19,839 nt of DNA from NCBI GenBank assembly GCA_027031565.1, contig JALVPX010000038.1, positions 1 through 19,839 on the forward strand. The letters are read 5' to 3'. This document shows positions 8,142 through 15,886 of the stretch, piece by piece. The notes beneath the pieces are model-generated. The model had not been told where the DNA came from and ran no database searches. It saw nothing but the letters and a program-made list of their open reading frames with translations. Numbering within the stretch: the first letter of the stretch is position 1; each line of letters starts with the position of its first letter. The position numbers were made by a program, and so were the translations under genes. The DNA comes from Deltaproteobacteria bacterium (GTDB taxonomy: Bacteria > Desulfobacterota > Dissulfuribacteria > Dissulfuribacterales > JALVPX01).

Positions 8142-10082
8142 TCAAAAGCTGGCGGCGGACTTCAGGGCATTTTCGTCAATCTTGAAATTGTCTGTGAGTT
8201 TTTTTAATTCTTCAGACATTTCCACCACACCCTTGTGCGCCTTTATCACCTCTGCTGCCACAGAAGCAAGTTGTTGTGCCTGGCTTTCAAATTCATCGGA
8301 TTGTTTCTGAAGGTCTGACATATTGGAGCTTGCGCCGCCAATATCATGCACAATCTGGCTTACTGTCTCCATCTGTGCGTCTGTGGCCGAGGACATGCGG
8401 TTTGACAACTCGTGCACCTTTTCTATGATTTGGGTGATCGTCTCTACCGCACTCACTGAAGACCTGGTCTTGGCCTGTATAGCCTCGATCATGCTGGTTA
8501 TTTCGTCGGTGGCTTCTGCAGTTTGTTTTGCCAATTCCTTGACCTCGTTTGCCACCACGGCAAACCCCTTGCCTGCTTCTCCTGCCCTGGCAGCCTCGAT
8601 GGTGGCATTGAGGGCCAGTAAATTTGTTTGTTCAGCTATGCCCTTTATCACCCTTATTACCTGACCAATACTCTCAGAGCTGGTGGCCAAACCATGGATG
8701 GTATCCGTGGTTTCAATGGCTCTATTATGCGCCTCATTTACTATCTGTTTGGCCTGAGATACGCTTTCGGCAATCTCTCCAGTGGTTGTCTGCAGTCCCT
8801 GGGCGGCGTCTTCGGCGCGGGCCAAGTCGTTACTGCAAGACGAAATCTGATTGGCAATTTCAGCAGAAAAGCCATCAAGCTCACGGGCCTCATCCTGCAA
8901 TGCCCTGCCGGCATCCTCCAAGCTCGATGCCTCGGCCTTGAGCCGCTGCGCATCATTTTTGACATGCTTGAAGGTGTTTCCTGTAGCATGCATGAGCCTG
9001 TTGGCCATGTGATGAATCTTTCCGAGTTCATCCTTTGCCTTAAAGTCAGAAATGCGGGTGAAATCGCCTTCTGCAAGATGGCCCATGAACTCTACAAGCT
9101 TGTCCATGGGATTCAGGATAACAGCAACGAAAAGACGTGTGAAAAATGCGCAAATCAGGGCCATTAGGCCAAAACCACTCAACAATTGGAAGATCGCGGA
9201 CTTCATGGAAACCCATGCAGAGGAATTGTCGAATAACAGGGCTACCATGGCCTTGCTTTGTCCATCGGCAAAGGTGATGCCTTTTAATGAAAAGGCGCGT
9301 CTGGCATCAACATTTTGTTTCTGTCGGATAGCGTCGAGATCAATGTGGAGACCTTGGAGAAAATCTGAAACAATTTCTGGCGTTGTGGCAGACGCCACTA
9401 CCATTCCATCCACTGCCCTGTTCGATTTGCCGTTCAGGTCAAATTTTTGGGCCAGCGCCTTGGGTATTAGGCAAGCCAGTTCAATATTGCTTGATTCCCC
9501 CTTGAGTTTTTTGAATATGTTTGACAAGGGGATGCTGTATTCTATGCCGCCTGAAAAAAGTCCATTGTAGATCACGGGTGTGATGCACCTTACGAATATT
9601 CCCCTTGGGCCGGGTTCAATGCCAGTCGAGCCCTGGTTTGATTCGACCAGTTTGTCAACCATTGGCCTGATCGATCTCATGTCCGTTCCTATGGGCAGGG
9701 ACTTGTCTGAGCTGAAGATAACTTTCCCCTCATGGTCATATAGTGTAAAAATACCTGTCAGTGACTGGCTTTCTGAGATTGTCCTTTTTATGGGTGCAAT
9801 AAATTGATTGACGATAGACGGATCCTGGAGGGCAACGGCAAATTGTACGTCAGAAAGGGTTGCCAGGCTGTCAACCAGTGCCTTGCCAATGGCCTCTGTA
9901 TTCTTGAGCTCAACCGGCAGTTGCTTTTCCAGAACAGCAAGCTCATTCTCAAGCCTTGATATCTCCATCCTTTCCATGGTCTTCCATGTTGCCATGCTCA
10001 GCACGCAGGCAAAAAGCAGGATCATGCAAAGGATAGGGAAGATGAGTTTCCAGCGTATGGACAGATTGCGGTAGAATTGCAT
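8142..10082 (-). CDS. Methyl-accepting chemotaxis protein with Cache-like periplasmic domain
   Basis: This 646-aa transmembrane chemoreceptor has TM1 at about residues 13-33, a periplasmic region of about 265 residues resembling a Cache ligand-binding fold (YDHEGKVIFSSD), TM2 at about 298-325, a HAMP domain, and a long cytoplasmic coiled coil. The conserved signalling tip (EQTNLLALNATIEAARAGE, about 480-500) binds CheA and CheW. There is no C-terminal CheR-tethering pentapeptide; the protein ends KSAASF. ATG 10082 was chosen over the in-frame GTG 10094 because AAGGAG (complement of 10094-10099) overlaps that GTG and lies 11 bases before the ATG. It follows the haem-c protein gene by 43 bases on the same strand, so the two are probably co-transcribed and may share a signal. 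Confidence 0.94.
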   Translation of the reverse strand: MQFYRNLSIRWKLIFPILCMILLFACVLSMATWKTMERMEISRLENELAVLEKQLPVELKNTEAIGKALVDSLATLSDVQFAVALQDPSIVNQFIAPIKRTISESQSLTGIFTLYDHEGKVIFSSDKSLPIGTDMRSIRPMVDKLVESNQGSTGIEPGPRGIFVRCITPVIYNGLFSGGIEYSIPLSNIFKKLKGESSNIELACLIPKALAQKFDLNGKSNRAVDGMVVASATTPEIVSDFLQGLHIDLDAIRQKQNVDARRAFSLKGITFADGQSKAMVALLFDNSSAWVSMKSAIFQLLSGFGLMALICAFFTRLFVAVILNPMDKLVEFMGHLAEGDFTRISDFKAKDELGKIHHMANRLMHATGNTFKHVKNDAQRLKAEASSLEDAGRALQDEARELDGFSAEIANQISSCSNDLARAEDAAQGLQTTTGEIAESVSQAKQIVNEAHNRAIETTDTIHGLATSSESIGQVIRVIKGIAEQTNLLALNATIEAARAGEAGKGFAVVANEVKELAKQTAEATDEITSMIEAIQAKTRSSVSAVETITQIIEKVHELSNRMSSATDAQMETVSQIVHDIGGASSNMSDLQKQSDEFESQAQQLASVAAEVIKAHKGVVEMSEELKKLTDNFKIDENALKSAASF

Positions 10083-10125
10083 AATAGTCTTCACTCCTTC
10101 TGGAAAAGAGGTATCAAAATATCAT

Positions 10126-10863
10126 TCAGTGAACAGGGAAGGCCACGCTGACGGCTCCGCGCAGTTCTCCCTCCTTGTAGCCTTCTTTCTTGTGACCGGT
10201 TGGATCGAGCTCTCCCGCCGGTTCGCCGTGGCATTTCAGGCAGACACTCTTTATGTAAATAGGGTGCAGATATCTATAAAGGCCGTTGCGGAATTCCCCA
10301 TAGCCTTGGCCCCTTGGATAATCAGGATTTTCGAATTTCCTGAGCACCCCTTGCTCAAATGTATCAGGCTGATTGAAGCTGTTGCGGAAGCGGAAGGTTG
10401 ATTGCTTGATGGAAATGTTGGACTTGTATTTCAGGATCATTCCTACCTCCCTGCCGAAGACTGCAGGAATATAGCCCTTGAATCTGATCCCCTTCCGGTT
10501 GATTCTGCGTTGATTCATATGTACGCTCATCCGCACGGCCTCGAGAACCTGCTCAAGGACCGCTTTTGTATCTGGCTCAAGGTCAGTCAAGGAGACACCT
10601 GTCATGTTCTTGAAATTATCCAGTATGCATTTTTGTACGTATTCGGGAGTGAATCGCTTGTTGCCGATGGCAGGATTGTTGATGAGAGGCTGATGCTTTG
10701 CCACAACGCCCCTGCCGGCAACGATCATGGCTGCAATGAAATATGCGGTTTCCTTTGCCTTTTCCTTCTTGATATCGAAGCTTGAAAAGTCTGCAGCAGA
10801 GAATTGGAAGGATATTAAAATCATTCCGAGGATTATGAGAGGCTTTAAAATAGGACGCAGCAT
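10126..10863 (-). CDS. Periplasmic haem-c Tll0287-like (DUF3365) sensor protein
   Basis: This 245-aa exported protein has a signal peptide (MLRPILKPLIILGMILISF, likely cleaved near FSAAD). Its C-terminal half resembles Tll0287-like/DUF3365 domains, which bind a c-type haem and occur in redox or gas sensors. The haem attachment motif CLKCH is at C208, C211 and H212, following the segment YLHPIYIKS. ATG 10863 was preferred over ATG 10878 because GGAG falls just after the upstream ATG and nine bases before 10863, and the signal peptide then begins properly. The gene directly precedes the chemoreceptor gene. It may present a redox, oxygen or nitric-oxide signal to that receptor, or act as a small electron carrier; only the haem motif and context support this. 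Confidence 0.85.
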   Translation of the reverse strand: MLRPILKPLIILGMILISFQFSAADFSSFDIKKEKAKETAYFIAAMIVAGRGVVAKHQPLINNPAIGNKRFTPEYVQKCILDNFKNMTGVSLTDLEPDTKAVLEQVLEAVRMSVHMNQRRINRKGIRFKGYIPAVFGREVGMILKYKSNISIKQSTFRFRNSFNQPDTFEQGVLRKFENPDYPRGQGYGEFRNGLYRYLHPIYIKSVCLKCHGEPAGELDPTGHKKEGYKEGELRGAVSVAFPVH

Positions 10864-10914
10864 CAAATAGTTCTCCATGGAACAGAGTAAGCAATGTAAG
10901 TTCTGTTTTTATCC

Positions 10915-10940
10915 TGTTCGGAAAATAGGGGATTTTCTTA
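10915..10940 (-). promoter_or_regulatory. Possible sigma28-like promoter for the haem-c/chemoreceptor pair
   Basis: On the minus strand, TAAG (10940-10937) is followed after 14 bases by TCCGAACA (10922-10915), which matches five of eight positions of the flagellar -10 GCCGATAA. It lies about 50 bases before the haem-c protein start. Chemoreceptor genes are often under this sigma factor. The match is imperfect and the spacer is one base short. Confidence 0.2.
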
Positions 10941-10979
10941 AGTGTTGTGGGAGGTAAAGAGTCAGTAAGTGTGGGGGGC

Positions 10980-11927
10980 TCAGCTCTCTTCCAGGGTGCG
11001 CCCTGTAATCTTCAGAAACACATCTTCCAGATTTGCCGGCCTTCGCAGGAAGTGGGGCAGGTGAATGAGCTGTTCCTCAAGCGCAACACATGGTTCATAG
11101 ACATAGACGTAGAGGCGCTGACCGCTCCGCTCCGTTTCTGCTTTACATGAAGCAATGGAGCGTTCAACATTATCCAGGTCTATGGAATTGCCCGGTATTT
11201 CAAACACCTCCTTTCCGGCATACCGGGCCACGAGGCGTGTCGGGTTGCCAGAGGCCACTATTTTGCCATGGTCCATTATGAATACATGGTCCGCCAATTT
11301 TTCCACCTCTTCCATGTAATGGCTGGTAAGCAGCAACGTGGTACCCTTTTCCTTCAAGGCAAGCAGCCTGTCCCAAATCATGTGCCTGGCTTGGGGGTCC
11401 AGGCCGATGGTGGGTTCGTCCAAGATGAGGAGATCAGGGTCATTCACCAATGACCTTGCCAGGAGCACCCTTCTCCTCTGGCCTCCCGACAAGTTCTGTA
11501 TTACTTCGTTTTTGCGGTTAAGGAGTGCAAAGAAATCCAGCAGTTCATAGGCCTTTTCAAGGGCCGCAGCCCTTGGTATGGAAAAGTAGGAGCTGTAAAT
11601 CAGGATATTTTCAAGAAGTGTGAGGTCAGGATCCAGGTTGTCCGTCTGGGGCACTACACCTATTCTTCGTTTTATCGCCTTCAAATTAGACGAGGCATCC
11701 ATGCCAAAGATCTCTATTTTGCCAGATGTGGGTCTGACCAGGCCGAGAAGCATCTTGATGGTGGTCGTTTTCCCTGCGCCATTGGGGCCAAGTAGAGCCA
11801 CATATTGGCCATGCGGGATGGCAAGATCTATGTCTGTAACTGCGGTCCTGCTGTCAAATCTCTTGGTGAGGCCCGAAATTTTCACCAGCTGGTCCTTTTT
11901 TATGTCCAAAACATTTGACCGCTTCAT
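10980..11927 (-). CDS. ABC transporter ATP-binding protein, NodI/DrrA-like
   Basis: This 315-aa cytoplasmic ATPase belongs to the ABC-2 export class. Walker A GPNGAGKTT starts at residue 47, the LSGGQ signature is at 146-150, and Walker B with LLILDEPTIGLDP and the H-loop TSHYMEEVE follow. About 90 residues after the nucleotide-binding domain form a C-terminal regulatory tail of the NodI/DrrA type. The start is ATG 11927, overlapping the pdxA stop as ATGA, so translation is coupled to pdxA; the in-frame TTG 11945 is less likely. No ABC-2 permease gene is adjacent: downstream lies the haem-c protein gene. The cognate membrane subunit must be encoded elsewhere, or has been lost. Confidence 0.92.
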   Translation of the reverse strand: MKRSNVLDIKKDQLVKISGLTKRFDSRTAVTDIDLAIPHGQYVALLGPNGAGKTTTIKMLLGLVRPTSGKIEIFGMDASSNLKAIKRRIGVVPQTDNLDPDLTLLENILIYSSYFSIPRAAALEKAYELLDFFALLNRKNEVIQNLSGGQRRRVLLARSLVNDPDLLILDEPTIGLDPQARHMIWDRLLALKEKGTTLLLTSHYMEEVEKLADHVFIMDHGKIVASGNPTRLVARYAGKEVFEIPGNSIDLDNVERSIASCKAETERSGQRLYVYVYEPCVALEEQLIHLPHFLRRPANLEDVFLKITGRTLEES

Positions 11928-12943
11928 GTTGATAAGGGCCTGCAACGGAGTCTGTTCTCAATGATCTGGAACGCGGTCTCCACGGCATGGATGAGACTGT
12001 TTGGATTTGCCGTGCCCGTGCCGGCAATATCGTAGGCAGTACCGTGATCCACCGAGGTCCTCACTATTGGGAGCCCTGTGGTCACGTTGACTCCATCCCA
12101 GAAATTAAGCATCTTGAATGGGATAAGGCCTTGATCATGATACATGCACAAGACGGCGTCGAATTCACCTTGACAGGCGTGGAAGAAAACCGTGTCTGGA
12201 GGATGAGGACCTGACACGTCAATGCCTTTGGATCTGGCTTCATCTATTGCCGGGCATATCGTATCCCTTTCCTCTGTTCCAATAGTGCCTGCCTCGCCTG
12301 CATGGGGATTAAGGCCAGCCACTGCGATCTTGGGTCTGCTGATACCAAAATCATTCTGCAGGGCGTGGTAGAGCAGCTCCAGTTTCTCGAGGATGAGTGG
12401 CCTGGTGATCATTTGTGCTACCCTTCGCAGAGGCTCGTGTATCGTGGCCAGCATCACCTTCAGCCTGGGTCCCGTCATCATCATTGAGAATCTTTCGGTG
12501 CCGGTCTTGTCTGCCAGGATCTCGGTGTGGCCGGGATAACCTATTCCAGCATACCTCAGGCCTATCTTGCTTATCGGGGCGGTTGCTACACCGGAGCAGA
12601 GACCATTTTTACACAGCTCAATCGCCCTGATCACATATTCGTAGGACGAAAGGCCTGTAACAGGCGTGGGCGTTCCCCAGGGCACCTCTTCTCCTTTCAG
12701 GCTGGTGGCCTCAAGCAGATTAAGCGTTCCACGTTCAGGTGTTTCTTCAGGATTCCAGCTTGTTATGGCAATAGGAGAGCCCGTTGTTCCCATGGCCCTT
12801 TCCAGGATGGCCCTGTCCCCGACCACAACCACCTTTGCGGGATAGAGCCAATCAGACCTTGAGGCCAGGGCCTTTACTATGATTTCAGGCCCCACACCGG
12901 CAGGGCAACCCATTGTTATGACCAAGGGTTTGATGTTGTTCAC
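11924..12943 (-). CDS. pdxA: 4-hydroxythreonine-4-phosphate dehydrogenase
   Basis: PdxA oxidises 4-phosphohydroxy-L-threonine with NAD in the deoxyxylulose-5-phosphate-dependent pyridoxal phosphate pathway. The full-length protein (339 aa) shows the N-terminal TMGCPAGVGPE segment, YPGHTE, and the three metal-ligand histidines expected for the family: H169 (LATIHEP), H214 (LNPHAGEAG) and H269 (MYHDQGL), plus VRTSVDHGTAYDIAG near the C terminus. The start is GTG 12943, because no ATG lies between it and the pyrR stop and the next Met (residue 11) would remove the first strand. It follows pyrR by seven bases and overlaps the ABC ATPase gene. PdxA2-type homologues can act on other substrates. Confidence 0.95.
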   Translation of the reverse strand: MNNIKPLVITMGCPAGVGPEIIVKALASRSDWLYPAKVVVVGDRAILERAMGTTGSPIAITSWNPEETPERGTLNLLEATSLKGEEVPWGTPTPVTGLSSYEYVIRAIELCKNGLCSGVATAPISKIGLRYAGIGYPGHTEILADKTGTERFSMMMTGPRLKVMLATIHEPLRRVAQMITRPLILEKLELLYHALQNDFGISRPKIAVAGLNPHAGEAGTIGTEERDTICPAIDEARSKGIDVSGPHPPDTVFFHACQGEFDAVLCMYHDQGLIPFKMLNFWDGVNVTTGLPIVRTSVDHGTAYDIAGTGTANPNSLIHAVETAFQIIENRLRCRPLST

Positions 12944-12950
12944 AATGGGA

Positions 12951-13496
12951 TCAAGAAGCTGAATTTTCCAGCAGGACCTCGTCCCTGCCGGATGTTTCCT
13001 GGAAATAGCAGTTTACATGCTCTTTTCCAGACGTCCGCACACGGAATCCAACGAAATCTGGTTGAATGGGAAGTTCTCTCCTGCCGCGGTCAACCAACAC
13101 GGCCAGTTGTATCTGTTTGGGCCGTCCCAGGTCAGCAAGTGCGTCCATGGCAGCCCTTATGGTGCGGCCAGTGTAAATTACGTCATCTGCCAGAACAATA
13201 TTCATGTCATCGATGGCAAAGGGGATTTCTGTCTTGTGTACCACCGGCTGGTAGGCGAGCCTGCTCCAGTCATCCCTGTACAAGTTTATATCCAGAAAGC
13301 CCACCGGGATCTCCTTTCCCTCAATTTCCTTGATGTAACGTTGAAGCCTTTCTGCCACTGGAACGCCGCCGGTCCTTATGCCTATGAGCGCCAGGTTTTC
13401 AACTCCCCTGTTGTATTCAACGATTTCATGGGCCATGCGCTTAAGGGCACGTTCAATTTCCTTTCCGCTGAACAGTACCTTTGCCAAGGAATTCAT
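12951..13496 (-). CDS. pyrR: PyrR, uracil phosphoribosyltransferase / pyrimidine regulator
   Basis: This 181-aa type I phosphoribosyltransferase aligns along its length with PyrR. It has AHEIVEYNRG near the N terminus, LIGIRTGGVPVAERL, LDINLYRDD, the PRPP-binding loop VLADDVIYTGRTI (101-113) and LAVLVDRGRRELPIQPDFVG. In Firmicutes PyrR binds pyr mRNA and attenuates the operon. In many other bacteria it may act mainly as a uracil phosphoribosyltransferase. No other pyrimidine gene is nearby. ATG 13496 fits family alignments, although the strong AGGAGG on this strand lies 25 bases upstream inside a hairpin. It is first of a minus-strand group with pdxA and the ABC ATPase. Confidence 0.94.
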   Translation of the reverse strand: MNSLAKVLFSGKEIERALKRMAHEIVEYNRGVENLALIGIRTGGVPVAERLQRYIKEIEGKEIPVGFLDINLYRDDWSRLAYQPVVHKTEIPFAIDDMNIVLADDVIYTGRTIRAAMDALADLGRPKQIQLAVLVDRGRRELPIQPDFVGFRVRTSGKEHVNCYFQETSGRDEVLLENSAS

Positions 13497-13521
13497 TTGA
13501 GCTGACGGCCTTGCTGGTATT

Positions 13522-13546
13522 CCTCCTGCTCGGCAGTGCCAGGAGG
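13522..13546 (-). promoter_or_regulatory. Leader hairpin before pyrR containing an AGGAGG
   Basis: CCTCCTG (13522-13528) and CAGGAGG (13540-13546) form a perfect seven-base-pair stem with an 11-base loop. In the pyrR transcript the 3' arm contains AGGAGG, 25 bases before the ATG. It could be a Shine-Dalgarno-sequestering or protein-binding element. It does not obviously match the PyrR-binding loop known from Bacillus. Confidence 0.4.
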
Positions 13547-13579
13547 TCCACTTATTAACGTTGTGTGCTTCATCCCTTT

Positions 13580-13608
13580 TTGTTAAATATTTACTCCTCT
13601 TTTGTCAA
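13580..13608 (-). promoter_or_regulatory. pyrR: Candidate pyrR promoter
   Basis: On the minus strand TTGACA (complement of 13603-13608) is a perfect -35, followed after 17 bases by TAACAA (complement of 13580-13585), a weak -10. Transcription would start upstream of the leader hairpin. It overlaps the candidate fusA promoter on the other strand. Confidence 0.45.
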
Positions 13609-13617
13609 TGATATATA
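13590..13617 (+). promoter_or_regulatory. Candidate promoter of the EF-G gene
   Basis: TTTACT (13590-13595) and TATATA (13612-13617) are separated by 16 bases and lie about 30 bases before the ATG at 13645. The -10 is good and the -35 matches four of six positions. Confidence 0.4.
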
Positions 13618-13644
13618 ACCTCAGACCTGACCAAAGGATTAAAA

Positions 13645-15681
13645 ATGGCTGGCGAAAACAGAATCAAGCGGATTCGAAACATCGGAATCATTGCACATAT
13701 CGATGCGGGCAAGACGACATTGACTGAACGCATACTTTTCTACACGGGCAAGACCCACAGAATAGGCGAGGTCCACGATGGACAGGCCACCATGGACTGG
13801 ATGCCCGAGGAGCAGGAAAGGGGCATCACAATAACATCGGCGGTCACCACCTGTTACTGGCAGGGCAGGGAGATACACATCATAGACACACCCGGTCACG
13901 TTGATTTCACCATAGAGGTGGAGCGCTCTTTGAGGGTGCTCGACGGCGCTGTTGGGGTCTTCTGTGCAGTAGGCGGTGTGGAGCCACAGTCAGAGACTGT
14001 ATGGCACCAAGCAGACAAATATGGCGTTCCTAAAATTGCCTTTGTGAACAAGATGGACCGGCTTGGTGCCGATTTCTGGGGAACAGTGGAACAGATGAAA
14101 GAGCGCCTGGGGTGTCATCCGCTTGTCTTGACCATCCCAAAGGGCGCAGAGGATGAGTTTGAGGGGGTATTCGATCTTATAAAAGAGAAATTGATTGTTT
14201 GGGACGAAGCCAGCCAGGGGCGTGAGTTTACGGAGTTGCCCATACCTGATGATTTCAAAGATGATGTGGCCAAGGCCAGGGAGGCATTCATAGAGACTCT
14301 TGCAGATGTGGATGATGATATAATGGAGAAATATCTTGGCGAAGAGCCGCTGGAGCCCAAGGATTTGCACGCGGCCATAAGAAGGGCATGCATATCCTTG
14401 AAAGGGGTGCCTGTCTTTTGCGGTTCAGCCCTGAAAAACAAAGGCGTCCAACCGGTCCTGGACGGCGTTGTGAACTACCTGCCGAGCCCTCTAGACATTC
14501 CTCCAGTAAAGGGTGTTGATCCTGAAACTGGCGATGAGGTCGTGCGCTATACCAAGGACAATGAACCCCTTGCGGCCCTTGCCTTCAAGATCCAGATGGA
14601 TCAGGGCAGGAAAATGACCTTTGCGCGGATATATTCGGGTGTTGTCCGCCCAGGGGACGAGGTGCTCAATCCAGGCAAGAAAAAGAAGGAAAAGGTGGCG
14701 AGGCTGCTTCAAATGCACGCAAATAAGCGTGAGCGTATTAAAGAGGCCGGGGCAGGGAACATCGTAGCAGTAATGGGTCTTAAGTGGACGGTGACAGGCG
14801 ATACGCTTTGCGATCCCAAAAGGCCCATATTGCTGGAACCTATTGAAACGTACCAGCCGGTGATATCGGTGGCCATCGAACCCAGGACCACTGGGGATCA
14901 GGAAAAAATCGATCTGGCTTTGTCAAAGCTTGCTGAAGAAGATCCCACTTTTAAGGTGCGTTTTGACGAGGAGACAGGCCAGACGATCATTTCAGGTATG
15001 GGGGAACTGCATCTTGAAGTCCTCACAAAAAGATTGCTGAGGGAGTTCAATGCACCTGTCAGGGTGGGCAAACCCCAAGTGGTTTACAGGGAGACGGTGC
15101 AAAAGAGCGCTACCGTCGAGGAGCGCTTTGACAAGGAGATAGCAGGAAGCCGGCAGGCAGCCACGGTCACTATTACAGTGGCCCCAAGGGAGCGGGGCAG
15201 CGGCAATCTGGTGCGCAGCGAGGTTGATCCTGAGCTGCTGCCTGAAGGTTATGTGGATCTTGTCCTGGATGTGCTCAGGCAAGGGCTTGAGGGCGGTGTT
15301 CTAAAGGGTTTCCCAATGGTGGATGTGGAGGTTATCCTGAAAGATGTCAGGTTCGAGGAGGGATTATCCACTGAGATCGCCTTAAGGGCAGCGGCATCTA
15401 TGGCCTTCAGAAAGGCAGTAGAGGCAGCCGATCCTGTACTGCTTGAGCCCATTATGAGACTGGAAGTGCTGGTTCCCGAAGAGTTCATGGGCGATGTTAT
15501 CGGCGATATTAATGCGCGGCAGGGCAAGGTCGAGCGAATCGAACCCAGGGGTCCCATCCAGGTGATTCAGGCCGTAGTGCCCCTGTCGAAGATGTTTGGC
15601 TATTCAACAGCCCTGCGCTCAGCCACTCAGGGAAGGGGCACCTTTACAATGGTCTTTTCACACTATGACCCTGTTCAATGA
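13645..15681 (+). CDS. fusA: Elongation factor G family GTPase, non-canonical paralogue (EF-G2-like)
   Basis: This 678-aa translational GTPase has the G motifs AHIDAGKT (17-24), ERGITIT (switch I end), DTPGH (81-85) and NKMD (135-138), then domains II to V ending in KMFGYSTALRS. EF-G drives ribosomal translocation and, with ribosome recycling factor, subunit splitting. Domain IV is unusual. The loop that in translocating EF-G reads roughly GGxGQ[FY]GxV is replaced by EIAGSRQAATVTITV. The gene also stands alone, without rpsL, rpsG or tuf. This suggests an EF-G paralogue of the divergent type seen in spirochaetes, planctomycetes and deltaproteobacteria, possibly for recycling or stress. AAGGA at 13634-13638 precedes ATG 13645 by six bases. 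GTPase assignment is firm; subtype is tentative. Confidence 0.9.
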   Translation: MAGENRIKRIRNIGIIAHIDAGKTTLTERILFYTGKTHRIGEVHDGQATMDWMPEEQERGITITSAVTTCYWQGREIHIIDTPGHVDFTIEVERSLRVLDGAVGVFCAVGGVEPQSETVWHQADKYGVPKIAFVNKMDRLGADFWGTVEQMKERLGCHPLVLTIPKGAEDEFEGVFDLIKEKLIVWDEASQGREFTELPIPDDFKDDVAKAREAFIETLADVDDDIMEKYLGEEPLEPKDLHAAIRRACISLKGVPVFCGSALKNKGVQPVLDGVVNYLPSPLDIPPVKGVDPETGDEVVRYTKDNEPLAALAFKIQMDQGRKMTFARIYSGVVRPGDEVLNPGKKKKEKVARLLQMHANKRERIKEAGAGNIVAVMGLKWTVTGDTLCDPKRPILLEPIETYQPVISVAIEPRTTGDQEKIDLALSKLAEEDPTFKVRFDEETGQTIISGMGELHLEVLTKRLLREFNAPVRVGKPQVVYRETVQKSATVEERFDKEIAGSRQAATVTITVAPRERGSGNLVRSEVDPELLPEGYVDLVLDVLRQGLEGGVLKGFPMVDVEVILKDVRFEEGLSTEIALRAAASMAFRKAVEAADPVLLEPIMRLEVLVPEEFMGDVIGDINARQGKVERIEPRGPIQVIQAVVPLSKMFGYSTALRSATQGRGTFTMVFSHYDPVQ

Positions 15682-15700
15682 TTATGGTGTTGCCCTGTGC

Positions 15701-15836
15701 CAATAAGTGGTAATATTGATTAAAGGCTACCTCTAAAATAAAACGTGTTATTGCGTGCATCCGGACCGAGGCCGTTTCCAATATCCTTGGCTGTCCGAGG
15801 CAGATACCAGGATTGTTGCAATTACCACTTAAATTG
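15701..15836. repeat. Intergenic inverted-repeat element (about 136 bases)
   Basis: AAGTGGTAAT (15705-15714) and ATTACCACTT (15821-15830) are perfect 10-base inverted repeats. They extend to CAAT (15701-15704) and ATTG (15833-15836) across a two-base bulge. The enclosed sequence has a smaller CGGAC/GTCCG pairing and two copies of CCGAGGC. No reading frame or T-tract terminator explains it. It could be a degenerate miniature transposon, a structured RNA or the fusA 3' region. Confidence 0.4.
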
Positions 15837-15886
15837 TCCATGTGTTCCATTTATTTTCACCTTTATGACTTATTCAGGAGTTTGAT

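Noticed and set aside
8628..9167. 179-codon plus-strand reading frame opposite the chemoreceptor
   Set aside because: It is antisense to the HAMP and coiled-coil region of a clear chemoreceptor, its translation shows no domain pattern and it lacks a ribosome site.
13017..13505. 162-codon plus-strand reading frame opposite pyrR
   Set aside because: The minus strand gives an unambiguous PyrR; the plus-strand translation is a shadow with no recognisable motif.
15644..15850. 68-codon minus-strand frame across the fusA 3' end and the intergenic element
   Set aside because: It overlaps fusA, has no ribosome site or familiar motif, and its bounds do not follow the inverted repeats.
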